Shown here: piece after piece, positions 26,219-35,611 of the stretch
How positions within the stretch are numbered: the first letter of the stretch is position 1
Layout of the letters: every line of letters starts with the position of its first letter
DNA from: Sinomonas cyclohexanicum
GTDB taxonomy: Bacteria; Actinomycetota; Actinomycetes; Actinomycetales; Micrococcaceae
Length of the DNA stretch: 64,000 nucleotides
Assembly (NCBI RefSeq): GCF_020886775.1
Contig: NZ_AP024525.1
Coordinates: forward strand, 1,426,001-1,490,000
Reading direction: 5' to 3'
The notes under the pieces: generated by a model
The model's database searches: none
Told to the model about the DNA's origin: nothing
Seen by the model: the letters and a program-made list of their open reading frames with translations, nothing else
Position numbers and translations under genes: made by a program

Positions 26219-28833
26219 CTGCCCACCCGCTCCGGTTCCTCCTCCTCGCGGGGGCGAGGCGCCGCCGTCGTGCGCGCGAGCTTGGCGCCCTCGATGTCGA
26301 GGTCAGGCAGGATGCGGTCTAGCCAGCGCGGGAGCCACCAGGCGGCCTTGCCGAAGAGGCGCATGACGGCGGGTACGAGGGTCATGCGGACCACGAAGGC
26401 GTCCAGCAGCACGCCCAGGGCGAGGCCGAATCCGAGGGGGCGCACCATCGTGAGGTGGCTGAAGATGAAGCCCGCGAACACGCTCACCATGATGATCGCC
26501 GCGGCCGTGATGACGCGCGCCGCGTGGTGGAAGCCCGTGCGGACGGCGAGGTGCGCCTCCTGGCCGTGGGCGAACGATTCGCGGATGCCCGAGGTGATGA
26601 ACACCTGGTAGTCCATCGCGAGGCCGAACAGGATGCCGATGAGCAGGATCGGCAGGAAGCTCAGGATCGCCCCGGGGTGCGTGACGTCGAAGACCGGGCC
26701 CAGCCAGCCCCACTGGTACACCGCGACCACCGAGCCGAACGCCGCGCCGAGCGAGAGCAGGAACCCGCCCGTGGCCAGCAGCGGCACGAGGAGCGAGCGG
26801 AACACCAGCAGCAGCAGGAGCAGGGAGAGGCCGACGACGATGATCAGGTACGGCGGGAGGGCGTCGGCGAGCTTCGCGGAGACATCCACGTTCGCCGCCG
26901 TCTGGCCGGTGAGGCCGATCGTGACGCCGGTCGCGTCCTTGATCTGCGAGGCCTTGGCCCGCAGGTCGTGGACCACCTGGACCGTGCTCGCGCTCGCGGG
27001 TCCGTCGGTCGGGATGACCTGGAACACCGCGGTGCGGCGATCCGGGCTCAGCGTCCCCGGGACCGCGGCGACGACGCCGGGCACGGAGCGGAGCTGGTCC
27101 GCGACGTCGAACTCCTTGGCCTGGGCCGCGGCGGCGTCGAGGCCGGCGGGGAGGTCGCCTACGACGACGATCGGCCCGGTCATGCCCGCGCCGAAGTACT
27201 TGCCGGTGGCGTCGTAGGCCTGGAACGCGCTCGAGTCGGCGGGCTCGGAGCCGCCGTCCGGCAGCGCGAGGCGCAGCTGTGCGGCCGGGACGGCGAGGGC
27301 GCCCAGGAGCACGATCGAGGCGACCACGGAGATCCACGGGTGCCGCGTGACCCACGCACCCCAGCCGCGGTTGGACCTCTCGAGGTCCGCGCGCGCCTCG
27401 TCGGCGGCGTGGTGGGCCTCGGCGTTCTCCCGGTCCGCACGCGCCCAGCGCCGCTTCGAGACGATCCTCCGGCCCGCGAAGCCGAGCACGGCTGGCAGGA
27501 GCGTGATCGCGACGAGCACTGCCACCGCGACGGTCGCGGCGGCCGCGACGCCCATGACGGCGAGGAACGGCAAGCCGGGGACCACGAGCGCGGCGAGGGC
27601 GATCACTACGGTCAGGCCCGCGAACATGACGGCGTTGCCCGAGGTGCCGATCGAGAGCGCGACCGACTCCCGCGGGTCCATCCCGGCCAGGAGCTGGTTA
27701 CGGTGGCGGTTGACGATGAAGAGGGAATAGTCGATGCCCACCGCGAGGCCGAGCATGAGGCCGAGCATGGGGGTCACCGAGCTCATCTGGATCACGCCGG
27801 TGAGGGCGAACGTCCCGCCGACGCCCACCCCGACGCCCGCGAGGGCCATCAGCAGCGGCAGCCCGGCGGCGACGAACGTGCCGAGCATGAGCACGAGCAC
27901 GACGGCGGCGATCGCCACGCCGATCGACTCGGCCGGGCCGAAGATCTGCGAGATGTCCTGGGTGAGCTCCTTGCTCGCGTGGGCCTGCACGCCCGGGACG
28001 CTCGCGGCGATGCTCTGGACCTCGCTGCGCAGCGTCTGGGGGAGGCTGTCCGTCGACTTGGTGAACTGGATCGAGGCGATCGCGGCGTGGTTGTCCGAGG
28101 AGACGAACCGGAGGCCCTCGGCGGCCTTGGCCTGCCGGTCGGCGAGTGCGAGCTGGGCCTTCGCGTCGGCGAGCTGGGCGGCGCCGTCGTCGGCCTGCTT
28201 CTTGGCGGCGTCGTACTGCGCCTGGCCTGCGGCGAGCTGGGCGCGGCCGGCGTCGAGCTGGGCCTGCGCGGACGCGGTGGCCTGTGCGATCGCGGCCTCG
28301 GTGAGGCCCTGCGCGGCGAGGGCCTGCTTCTGGGCGTCGAGCTGCGCCTGGCCGGCGTCGAGCTTCGCCTTCGACTGATCGAGTTGGGCCTTCGCGGCCT
28401 CGAGCTGCGGCGTGCCCGCGGCGAGCTTGGCCTCATTCGCGGCGATCTGCGCCTGGCCGTCCGCGATCTTGGCCGCGGCGCCGTCGAGCTGTGCCTGGGT
28501 GGTGAACGGGTCGGTGACGTTCTGCACGCCGTCGAGGCCCTTGATCTTGGCCAGCGCGTCCGAGAGGCCCTTCTTCTGGGCATCGGTGAACGGCGCGCTC
28601 GGGGACTCGAACACGATGCTCGCGTTGCCGCCCGCGGCGGAGGGCAGGTCCGCCTTGAGCTTGTCGAGGACCCGCTGGGTCTCGGTGCCCGGGATCTGGA
28701 AGTTGTTGGTCATGGTGCCGTGGAACGCGGCGGCCGAGCCTCCGACCGCCGCGATGATCACGAGCCAGGCGGCGAGGACGAGCCAGCGGCGGTCGTAGGC
28801 GAGCCGGCCGAGGCGGTAGAGGAGCGAAGCCAT
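26215..28833 (-). CDS. MMPL/RND-family exporter with long coiled-coil periplasmic insert
   Basis: The 872-residue membrane protein has the MMPL layout: one N-terminal helix (WLVLAAWLVIIAAVGGSAAAF), a large extracytoplasmic loop, a block of helices, a second loop ('LRLALPDGGSEPADSSAFQAYD') and a final helix block including 'GILFGLAMDYQVFITSGIRE'. The first loop contains ~130 residues of Ala/Gln/Leu/Lys-rich heptad-like repeats ('AQLDAGRAQLAAGQAQYDAAKK', about residues 120-245), predicted coiled coil. Such YdfJ-like exporters move lipids or drugs. The gene follows the TetR regulator gene (stop 28929, start 28833), so it is probably its target. The C-terminal tail is Arg/Glu-rich and contains the GTCGTGCGC word in another frame. 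Confidence 0.9.
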   Translation of the reverse strand: MASLLYRLGRLAYDRRWLVLAAWLVIIAAVGGSAAAFHGTMTNNFQIPGTETQRVLDKLKADLPSAAGGNASIVFESPSAPFTDAQKKGLSDALAKIKGLDGVQNVTDPFTTQAQLDGAAAKIADGQAQIAANEAKLAAGTPQLEAAKAQLDQSKAKLDAGQAQLDAQKQALAAQGLTEAAIAQATASAQAQLDAGRAQLAAGQAQYDAAKKQADDGAAQLADAKAQLALADRQAKAAEGLRFVSSDNHAAIASIQFTKSTDSLPQTLRSEVQSIAASVPGVQAHASKELTQDISQIFGPAESIGVAIAAVVLVLMLGTFVAAGLPLLMALAGVGVGVGGTFALTGVIQMSSVTPMLGLMLGLAVGIDYSLFIVNRHRNQLLAGMDPRESVALSIGTSGNAVMFAGLTVVIALAALVVPGLPFLAVMGVAAAATVAVAVLVAITLLPAVLGFAGRRIVSKRRWARADRENAEAHHAADEARADLERSNRGWGAWVTRHPWISVVASIVLLGALAVPAAQLRLALPDGGSEPADSSAFQAYDATGKYFGAGMTGPIVVVGDLPAGLDAAAAQAKEFDVADQLRSVPGVVAAVPGTLSPDRRTAVFQVIPTDGPASASTVQVVHDLRAKASQIKDATGVTIGLTGQTAANVDVSAKLADALPPYLIIVVGLSLLLLLLVFRSLLVPLLATGGFLLSLGAAFGSVVAVYQWGWLGPVFDVTHPGAILSFLPILLIGILFGLAMDYQVFITSGIRESFAHGQEAHLAVRTGFHHAARVITAAAIIMVSVFAGFIFSHLTMVRPLGFGLALGVLLDAFVVRMTLVPAVMRLFGKAAWWLPRWLDRILPDLDIEGAKLARTTAAPRPREEEEPERVGS

Positions 28834-28928
28834 GGGAGTCTCTCTGGGGTGGGACGGGGCGGGGTGGGAGGTGGCTGGAGTGCCGGCTGGGCTTGGGGGC
28901 GTGGACTGGGCTTGGAGCGTGGGCGGCG

Positions 28929-29540
28929 TCAGGGCGTGGCGAAGCCGGCCCGGAGATGGGTGATCGCCCCGCGGAGGAGCTCGCGGAGCCGGGCGAGGGA
29001 CGACGGCGAGAGGTCGCCCCCGCGCTCGGAGAGCCAGACCTCGAGGGCCGCCTTCCCGCACGCGATGACGCTCGCGGAGAGCGCTGCGACGTACAGGGCG
29101 TCGAGGCCGGGCTCGCGGGCGAGGATGGCGGCGGCGATCTTCTCGCCGCACTCGTCGAAGGCCTGGAGCTGGAAGCGGGTCACGGGATCGTGGCCCACGG
29201 CCAGGAGGAACGACTGGGCCATGGGGGCGATGAGGTCGTTGTCCGCGAGGCCGGTGAGGACGTGGAGGGCGGAGTCGAGGAGGGGCTCGTCGGCGGGCCG
29301 GTCGGTCAGCTTGCCGAGGGCCGTGTCGAGGAAGCCGAACGTGGGCGCGGCGATGGCCTCGTCCACGCTGCCGAAGTAGTTGAAGAACGTGCGCCGGGAG
29401 ACGCCGGCGGCGTCGGCGAGCTCCTCGACGGTGAACCCGCCGAGGCCCCGCTGGGCCGCGAGCGCGAGGCCCGCGGCGATGATGGACTCCCGTGTTGCGG
29501 CCTTGTTCTGCTCGCGACGGGAGGGTGTCTCGGTGGTCAC
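28929..29540 (-). CDS. TetR-family transcriptional regulator
   Basis: The 203-residue protein has the N-terminal helix-turn-helix 'RESIIAAGLALAAQRGLGGFTVEELADAAGVSRRTFFNYFGSVDEAIAAP' and an all-helical ligand domain. It starts at GTG 29540 with AAAGGG immediately before, so it is probably translated from a very short leader. A perfect palindrome lies just upstream and overlaps the promoter, which suggests autorepression. The MMPL exporter gene lies 95 bp downstream in the same direction, so the pair likely forms an inducible export system. The effector is unknown. Confidence 0.92.
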   Translation of the reverse strand: MTTETPSRREQNKAATRESIIAAGLALAAQRGLGGFTVEELADAAGVSRRTFFNYFGSVDEAIAAPTFGFLDTALGKLTDRPADEPLLDSALHVLTGLADNDLIAPMAQSFLLAVGHDPVTRFQLQAFDECGEKIAAAILAREPGLDALYVAALSASVIACGKAALEVWLSERGGDLSPSSLARLRELLRGAITHLRAGFATP

Positions 29541-29552
29541 CCCTTTACACTA

Positions 29553-29568
29553 CGTGCAACTTTGCACG
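29553..29568. promoter_or_regulatory. TetR operator palindrome
   Basis: CGTGCAA and TTGCACG form a perfect 7-bp inverted repeat around CT, 13 bp upstream of the regulator's start. On the minus strand it lies between a TTGCCC -35-like word and a TAGTGT -10-like word. Confidence 0.75.
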
Positions 29569-29602
29569 GTGGGCAAGTTTCGCGAACCGAGGGTCGCTTC
29601 GA

Positions 29603-29803
29603 GCGCACGACGGCGAGTGGTCGCCCAGGCGGGACTGTGCGCCCGGGGCGACCACTCGCCGTCGTGCGTGTTGTGGGTCATGTCCTTGGCCCCAAACGTG
29701 GAAACGCCTTGTCGCGAACGAGATCGCTTGGAGGCGTCTCGATCGCGACAAGGCGTCTTGCGGCGGGTTATCGACCAGTCAGTGAAGGGACATGACCCTT
29801 CAC
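29603..29803. repeat. Three consecutive hairpins in a 317-bp gene-free stretch
   Basis: The interval 29541-29857 holds no gene. It contains a 22-bp perfect stem (29604-29625 with 29647-29668) built on the GCGCACGACGGCG word, a 13-bp perfect stem (CGCCTTGTCGCGA 29705-29717 with TCGCGACAAGGCG 29743-29755), and an 8-bp stem (GTGAAGGG 29782-29789 with CCCTTCAC 29796-29803). The last resembles the GTGACCCTTCA unit repeated at 33410-33525. One or more may end transcription of the symporter gene. Confidence 0.8.
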
Positions 29804-29857
29804 CCGAGGACAGGGCCTCTCACCGGGCTGGTGGTGGCCCGACGCCCCGGTGGGCCG

Positions 29858-31258
29858 TCAGCGGGCGGCGGCCAGCTCGCCGTCGTGCGCGTCCCCGGCA
29901 TCCTCAAGCGACTCGTCGTTGAACGGGTCGCCGTGGCGCGGGGCGTTGTACAGGCCGAGGTCGAGGATGCCTTGGCGCTTGGCGACGATGGTCGGGACGA
30001 GCGCCTGGCCCGCGACGTTCACGGCCGTGCGGCCCATGTCCAGGATCGGGTCGATCGCAAGGAGCAGGCCCACGCCGGCCAGCGGCAGACCGAGGGTCGA
30101 GAGCGTGAGCGTCAGCATGACGACGGCGCCGGTGGTGCCGGCCGTCGCGGCGGAGCCGAGGACCGAGACCAGCACGATCAGCAGGTACTGGCTGAAGTCC
30201 AGCTGGATGCCGAAGAACTGGGCCACGAAGATCGCGGCGACGGCCGGGTAGATCGCGGCGCAGCCGTCCATCTTGGTGGTCGCGCCGAGCGGCACGGCGA
30301 AGGACGCGTAGCCGGACGGCACGCCGAGGTTGCGCTCGGTGACGCGCTGCGTGAGCGGCAGCGTGCCGATCGAGGAGCGGGAGACGAAGGCGAGCTGCAC
30401 GGCCGGCCATACGCCGGAGAAGTACTGCTTGATGGACAGGCCGTGGGTCTTGACGAGGACCGGGTAGACCACGAACAGCACCAGGACGAGGCCCGCGTAG
30501 ATCGCGACGGAGAATTTGCCGAGCGCGCCGATGGTATCCCAGCCGTACACGGCTACAGCGTTGCCGATCAGGCCGACGGTGCCGAGCGGGGCAAGGCGGA
30601 TGATCCACCACAGGACCTTCTGGATGATCTCCAGCGCGGAGCGGTTGAAGGTGAGGAATGGCTCGGCCTTCGCGCCGATCTTCAGCGCCGCGACGCCCAC
30701 GGCGATCGCGATGACGAGGATCTGCAGGACGTTGAAGCTCACGCTCGTGGTGACTGCGCCGCCGTCGGCCGCCGAGGAGGTCGCGGACAGGCCGAGGACG
30801 TTCTTGGGGAACAGGCCGGTGAGGAAGGCCCACCAGTCGCCGGTCTTGCCGGTGTACTTGGCCTCCTGCGTGATGCCCGTGTTGGCGCCCGGCTGCAGGA
30901 ACACGCCGAGACCGATCCCGATCATGACGGCGATGAACGCCGTGATCGCGAACCACAGGAGGGTGTTCCACGCGAGCTTGGCCGCGTTGGAGACCTCGCG
31001 AAGGTTGGCGATCGAGCTCACCACGGCGGTGAAGATGAGGGGCACGACGGCGGTCTGCAGCAGGCTCACGTAGCTGCTGCCGATGGTCGCGAGCGTCGCG
31101 CCGAGGCCGTTCGGGTTCGCCTTGGTGCTGCCGGTGTACTTGGCGAGGAGGCCGAGGGCCAGGCCCACGACGAGGGCGGCGATGATCTGGGGACCGAACG
31201 AGGTGACCCACTTCGGGAGTCGGCGCTCGGTGCGCTGGGGGCTGGTGGAGGTGCTCAC
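29858..31258 (-). CDS. Dicarboxylate/amino acid:cation symporter (DAACS family)
   Basis: The 466-residue protein has family features: 'SLLQTAVVPLIFTAVVSSIANL', the serine-rich re-entrant loop 'QLAFVSRSSIGTLPLTQRV', 'PLGATTKMDGCAAIYPAVAAIFVAQ' and 'LLLAIDPILDMGRTAVNVAGQAL' with the substrate-binding Asp/Arg region. It couples glutamate/aspartate or C4-dicarboxylate uptake to H+ or Na+. The start is GTG at 31258, with no convincing ribosome-binding site. CGGTATACCG palindrome overlaps the start region. The C-terminal tail 'EDAGDAHDGELAAAR' contains the host GTCGTGCGC word (29882-29890). Confidence 0.92.
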   Translation of the reverse strand: MSTSTSPQRTERRLPKWVTSFGPQIIAALVVGLALGLLAKYTGSTKANPNGLGATLATIGSSYVSLLQTAVVPLIFTAVVSSIANLREVSNAAKLAWNTLLWFAITAFIAVMIGIGLGVFLQPGANTGITQEAKYTGKTGDWWAFLTGLFPKNVLGLSATSSAADGGAVTTSVSFNVLQILVIAIAVGVAALKIGAKAEPFLTFNRSALEIIQKVLWWIIRLAPLGTVGLIGNAVAVYGWDTIGALGKFSVAIYAGLVLVLFVVYPVLVKTHGLSIKQYFSGVWPAVQLAFVSRSSIGTLPLTQRVTERNLGVPSGYASFAVPLGATTKMDGCAAIYPAVAAIFVAQFFGIQLDFSQYLLIVLVSVLGSAATAGTTGAVVMLTLTLSTLGLPLAGVGLLLAIDPILDMGRTAVNVAGQALVPTIVAKRQGILDLGLYNAPRHGDPFNDESLEDAGDAHDGELAAAR

Positions 31259-31321
31259 CGGTATACCGTAGGACGGCCGCCATTAGCACACGAAGCTTGT
31301 GTTTCGTCGTGTGACGTCCGA

Positions 31322-31371
31322 GTGTGACGGCGCGGAGGGCGGCTGATGCCTGAAATTCCGCGCCGTCACAC
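31322..31371. terminator. 15-bp perfect hairpin
   Basis: GTGTGACGGCGCGGA (31322-31336) pairs with TCCGCGCCGTCACAC (31357-31371) around a 20-nt loop. It lies 65 bp downstream of the DUF885 gene end and upstream of the symporter start, so it probably terminates the former. Confidence 0.7.
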
Positions 31372-31435
31372 CCGGATTGTTACGTCATTCCCATCGACCG
31401 TGTGGGATATGTCACCCGATCCGATGGCTGCGGGT

Positions 31436-33215
31436 TCAGATCAGCGCCCGGCGCAGCGTGTCCAACCCCACGGACCCGAGGTTGAGCGCCCGGGTGTGGA
31501 ACGCCTTGACGTCGAACTCGCCGCCCTCAGCCTCGGCCTTCGCCTTGAGCTCGGCGCGGATCTGCTCCCACAGCCGCTGGCCCACCTTGTACGACGGCGC
31601 CTGGCCCGGCCAGCCGAGGTACCGGTGGTACTCGAAGTCCAGCTGGCCCTCGGAGATGTCCAGGTTCTTCGCGAGGAACTCGCGCCCCTTCTCCGGGGTC
31701 CACGTGCCGGTGCCCCAGCGCTCGGGGACCTCGAGCTCGAGGTGCACGCCGATGTCGAACACGACGCGGGCGGCGCGCATGCGCTGGCCGTCGAGCATGC
31801 CCATCCGGTCGCCGAGGTCGGAGAGGTAGCCGAGCTCGTCCATGAGCCGTTCGGCGTACAGGGCCCAGCCCTCGCCGTGGCCGGAGACCCAGCAGATGTT
31901 CCGGCGCCAGTCGTTGAGGAGCTCGCGGCGGTAGACGGCGGTGGCGCACTGGAGGTGGTGGCCGGGGACGCCCTCGTGGTAGACGGTGCTCGTCTCGGCC
32001 CACGTGGTGAACGTGTCCTCGCCCTCCGGGACGGACCACCACATGCGGCCGGGGCGGGAGAAGTCGTCCGACGGCGCGGTGTAGTAGATGCCACCGTCCT
32101 GCGTCGGTGCGATCATGCACTCGAGCTTGCGCATGGGCTCGGCGATCTCGAAGTGCGTCCCGGCCAAGCCGGCCACGGCGCGGTCGGACAGGTCCTGCAT
32201 CCACGCCCTGAGCGCGTCGGTGCCGTGGAGCTGGCGGTTCGGATCCGCGCTGAGGATGGCCTTCGCCTCGGCGATCGTGGCGCCGGGCTTGATCTGCTCG
32301 GCCACGGACTCCTGCTCGGCGATGATGCGGTCCAGTTCGGCGACGCCCCACGCGTACGTCTCCTCGAGGTCCACCGTGGCGCCGAGGAACCGGCGCGAGG
32401 GCGTACCGCTCGCGGCCCACCGCGTCCGTCTCGGGGGCCTGCGGGAGGAGCTCGCCCTCGAGGAAGTCCGCGAGCTTGAGGTACGCGGACGACGCCGCGC
32501 GCGCGCCTTCCGCGAGCGAGACCGCGACGTTGTCGGGGAGGTGAGTGCCGTCGTCGGGCGCGCCCTCGCTGGCCCCGCCGAGTTTCGCATTCGCGGCGAG
32601 TTGGGCGAAGAAGCCAGTGCCCTCGGCGCCGTACTTGCGGCACTGGCCGATCACGGTGCGGACCTGCCGGGCGGCGGCGACCTTGCCGTCCGCGGCGGCC
32701 GAGCGCAGGGCCGTGATGTAGCCCTCGATCGCGGCGGGCACGTTGGCAGCGCGGCCGGCGATGTGGGCCCATTGCTCGGCCGTATCGGTGGGCATGAGGT
32801 CGAATGTTGCGCGGATGTGCTGGGCGGGGGAGTCGATGTTGTTCAGCTCCGCGGCGACCCAGCCGCTCTCGTGGCGCTCCACCTCGAGGCCTAGCCGCTC
32901 GCGCATCGCGTCCACGGTGACCTCGTCGATCTCATCCGCGGGGGTGGCCGAGCCGAGCGCGGCGAGGGTCTCACGAGCCAGTGCGGCGAGCTTTTCGAGG
33001 CCCGCGGGGGAGTGGTCCGGGTACTCGGTCTCGTGCCCGGGGTAGCCGAGCTCGGTCGCGAGGGCGGGCTCGAGCTCGAGGAACGTGGCGGTGAACTCGT
33101 TCGCGATGGCGTCCACGGCGGTGGGCTCGCGGTGCGTGGTCTTGGGTGTGCCTGGATGCGTCTGGGCTGGCTGGGTTGGATCTGGCTGGGTGTTCTCGTC
33201 AGTGTTCTGGGTCAC
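31436..33215 (-). pseudogene. DUF885-family metallopeptidase-like gene interrupted by one frameshift
   Basis: Two overlapping reading frames together encode one DUF885 protein. The N-terminal part starts at 33215 (MTQNTDENTQPDPTQPAQT) and stays in frame to 'GRERYALA'; the C-terminal part resumes one frame over with 'RRFLGATVDLEETYAWGVAEL' and ends at 31436. It includes the likely metal site 'VYHEGVPGHHLQ' and 'SGHGEGWALYAERLMDELGY'. The break lies at about 32392-32405 within GC-rich sequence; a +1 insertion or 2-base deletion restores the family reading. Combined length (~590 codons) is normal. It may be a true recent lesion or a sequencing error, because the rest shows no decay. Confidence 0.88.
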
Positions 33216-33409
33216 GTGACGAGCCTAGCGCCCCCCGCCGATACGTGAAAGAACCCGTGCACATTCGCCACCTGGTGAGGGGTCACTTCCGCTGTGATGG
33301 GTCAGTTCCCGTGCGCTGAGGTCTCACCCGCTAGCGACGAGACGCCTCGTTGTGGATGAGACGCTCGCAAGAGACCTCATCCACGGCAAGGTGTCTCATC
33401 GACCGGTCC
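33216..33409. other. Gene-free interval with inverted repeat, between DUF885 and accE
   Basis: No gene is supported. The text contains GGGGTCACTTCC (about 33279) and a long imperfect inverted repeat around 33340-33400 (GTGGATGAG with CTCATCCAC), similar in style to the hairpins at 29705-29755. Confidence 0.5.
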
Positions 33410-33525
33410 GGGGAAGTGACCCTTCAAACGGGGAGGTGACCCTTCAACGGGGAAGTGACCCTTCAACGGGGAAGTGACCCTTCAAACGGGGAAGTGACCC
33501 TTCAACGGGGAAGTGACCCTTCAAC
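33410..33525. repeat. Tandem array of six 19-20-bp units
   Basis: Six head-to-tail copies of GGGGAAGTGACCCTTCAAC (some with an extra A) occupy 33410-33429, 33430-33448, 33449-33467, 33468-33487, 33488-33506 and 33507-33525. Each unit contains GAAG...CTTC dyad symmetry. The array ends 13 bp before the accE stop codon region. No spacers or cas genes exist, so it is not CRISPR. Confidence 0.95.
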
Positions 33526-33538
33526 GGGGCGGGCGGGG

Positions 33539-33790
33539 CTACAGCCTTCCTCGGCGCTGGGCGATCATGTGCCTCGGCCGCAGCGTGGCGCGGCGGATGC
33601 GCTCGCGGCGGGTCGGGGCGGCGTCGTGCGCCTCGTCGGCCGGGGCCGAGGCCGCCGCGGCCAGCACCGCGGTGAGCGCGGCGATCTCCTCTGGCGTGGG
33701 GTTGCCCTTGGTGACGGAGAACAGCAGGGGCGCGCCCACGCCGTCGTGCGTCCCGCCAACCGAGTCCGGAAGCATCGGCTCGGTGCTCAC
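33539..33790 (-). CDS. accE: Acyl-CoA carboxylase epsilon subunit
   Basis: The 83-residue protein has the epsilon-subunit core '[26 protein letters not shown]' and a basic C-terminus ([22 protein letters not shown]). Epsilon subunits stabilise actinobacterial acyl-CoA carboxylase complexes. The GTG start overlaps the accD stop by 4 bp (GTGA). Two separate segments derive from the GTCGTGCGC-type word: '[10 protein letters not shown]' before the core and '[12 protein letters not shown]' after it. Both lie in the variable regions of this small family. Confidence 0.88.
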   Translation of the reverse strand: MSTEPMLPDSVGGTHDGVGAPLLFSVTKGNPTPEEIAALTAVLAAAASAPADEAHDAAPTRRERIRRATLRPRHMIAQRRGRL

Positions 33791-35370
33791 AGCGGGATGT
33801 TCCCGTGCTTCTTGGCGGGCATGGACGCGTGCTTGTCGCGCAGCGCGCGGAGGCCGCGGAGCAGCTGGACGCGGGTCTCCGAAGGGGCGATGACGGCGTC
33901 GACATACCCGAGCTCAGCGGCCTGGTACGGGTTGAGGAGTTCCTCCTCGTAGTTCTGGATGAGCTCGGCGCGCTTGGTGTCGACGTCGCCGCCCTCGGCG
34001 ACAACGGCTGCGAGCTCCCGCCGGTACAGGATGTTCACGGCACCCTGCGCGCCCATGACGCCGATCTGCGCGGTGGGCCACGCGAAGTTCAGGTCCGCGC
34101 CGAGCTTCTTGGAGCCCATGACGATGTACGCCCCGCCGTACGCCTTGCGGCAGATCACGGTCAGCTTCGGCACGGTCGCCTCGGCGTACGCGTAGAGGAG
34201 CTTGGCGCCGCGGCGGATGATGCCCTGGAACTCCTGGTCCTTGCCGGGCAGGAAGCCGGGGACGTCCACGAGGGTGATGATCGGGATGTTGAACGCGTCG
34301 CAGTGCCGCACGAACCGAGCGGCCTTCTCGGACGCGGAGATGTCCAGGGTCCCGGCGAACTGGATGGGCTGGTTCGCCACGATCCCCACCGTGTGCCCCT
34401 CCATGCGCCCGTAGCCGATGATCACGTTGGGGGCGTAGAGGGCCTGCATCTCGAGGAAGTTGCCGTCGTCGACGATCCCATCGATCACGGTGCGCATGTC
34501 GTAGCCCTGGGACGCGGAGTCGGGCACGAGCGCGTCGAGGGCGGCGTCCTCGCCGGTCTCCTCGAGCTCCTGGTCCGACTCCAGCACGGGTGCCTCGACG
34601 AGGTTGTTCGAGGGCAGGAAGTCGAGGAGCTCGCGGACAAAGTCGAGGGCGTCGGACTCGTCGGCGGCGAGGTATGTCGCCGTGCCGGTCGTGGCGTTGT
34701 GCTGTCGGGCGCCGCCGAGGGTCTCCATGTCCACCTCCTCGCCCGTGACGGTCTTGATGACGTCCGGGCCGGTGATGAACATGTGGCTCGTCTTGTCCAC
34801 CATGACGATGTAGTCGGTGAGCGCGGGGGAGTAGGCCGCGCCGCCGGCCGAGGGGCCCATGATCACGGAGATCTGCGGCACGACCCCGGAGGCGGCCACG
34901 TTGTTCCGGAAGATGTCCGCGAACATCGCCAAGGATGCGACACCCTCCTGGATGCGCGCCCCGCCGCCGTCGAGGATTCCGACCACGGGGAAGCCGTTGC
35001 GCAGCGCGAACTCCTGGACCTTGACGATCTTCTCGCCGTTGACCTGGCTCAGCGAGCCGCCGTACACGGTGAAGTCCTGGCTGTACACGGCCACCGGCCG
35101 CCCGTCCACGGTGCCGTAGCCCGAGACGAGCCCATCGCCGAGCGGCTTCTTCTTCTCCATGCCGAACGAGGTGGAGTGGTGCACGCGGAGCGAGTCGAGC
35201 TCCACGAAGCTGCCCTCGTCCAGGAGCATGTCGATGCGCTCTCGGGCGGTGCCCTTGCCGCGCGCGTGCTGCTTCTCGATCGCCTCCTGGCCCGAGGGTG
35301 CGAGCGATGCCGCCCGCCGGTCGCGGAAGTCCGCGATCTTGCCTGCGGTGGTGGTCAGGTCGTGGGTCAC
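33787..35370 (-). CDS. accD: Acyl-CoA carboxylase beta (carboxyltransferase) subunit
   Basis: The 527-residue carboxyltransferase transfers CO2 from biotin to acetyl/propionyl-CoA. It shows '[17 protein letters not shown]', '[22 protein letters not shown]', oxyanion-hole glycines in '[13 protein letters not shown]' and '[14 protein letters not shown]', and the second half '[35 protein letters not shown]', '[10 protein letters not shown]', '[25 protein letters not shown]'. GTG at 35370 is chosen because GGAG lies five bases upstream; longer in-frame starts up to 35475 lack such a site. accE follows with a 4-bp overlap. Confidence 0.94.
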   Translation of the reverse strand: MTHDLTTTAGKIADFRDRRAASLAPSGQEAIEKQHARGKGTARERIDMLLDEGSFVELDSLRVHHSTSFGMEKKKPLGDGLVSGYGTVDGRPVAVYSQDFTVYGGSLSQVNGEKIVKVQEFALRNGFPVVGILDGGGARIQEGVASLAMFADIFRNNVAASGVVPQISVIMGPSAGGAAYSPALTDYIVMVDKTSHMFITGPDVIKTVTGEEVDMETLGGARQHNATTGTATYLAADESDALDFVRELLDFLPSNNLVEAPVLESDQELEETGEDAALDALVPDSASQGYDMRTVIDGIVDDGNFLEMQALYAPNVIIGYGRMEGHTVGIVANQPIQFAGTLDISASEKAARFVRHCDAFNIPIITLVDVPGFLPGKDQEFQGIIRRGAKLLYAYAEATVPKLTVICRKAYGGAYIVMGSKKLGADLNFAWPTAQIGVMGAQGAVNILYRRELAAVVAEGGDVDTKRAELIQNYEEELLNPYQAAELGYVDAVIAPSETRVQLLRGLRALRDKHASMPAKKHGNIPL

Positions 35371-35574
35371 GCTCACTCCAGCTCGTCGGTCCAGGCGCAC
35401 TCGTGGTGGCTTCGTAGGTTTCGCACAGTGCGCCGCATAGTCGGCGGGCACGTCACCCAAGTCTAGTGAGGCCACAGCGGGCGGTGTGTGTAGGAACCCT
35501 ACAATTTCTCGCCCCCCGTTGGCGCGTGGCGCACGACGGCGGCGGGGCGGCTCGTGCGGGTGGGTCGCTCGATT

Positions 35575-35605
35575 TGTTACTCACGAGTAACATCGTCTGT
35601 ACACT
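35575..35605 (+). promoter_or_regulatory. Operator palindrome and leaderless promoter of the SDR gene
   Basis: TGTTACTC and GAGTAACA form a perfect 8-bp inverted repeat around AC (35575-35592), typical of a TetR-family site. TACACT (35600-35605) is a good -10 box six bases before the ATG at 35612, and TTACTC inside the palindrome is at the -35 distance. No regulator gene is adjacent. Confidence 0.75.
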
Positions 35606-35611
35606 GTCCCC

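Noticed and set aside
33410-33525. CRISPR-like array
   Set aside because: The six units are directly adjacent with no spacers, only 19-20 bp long, and no cas genes are near.
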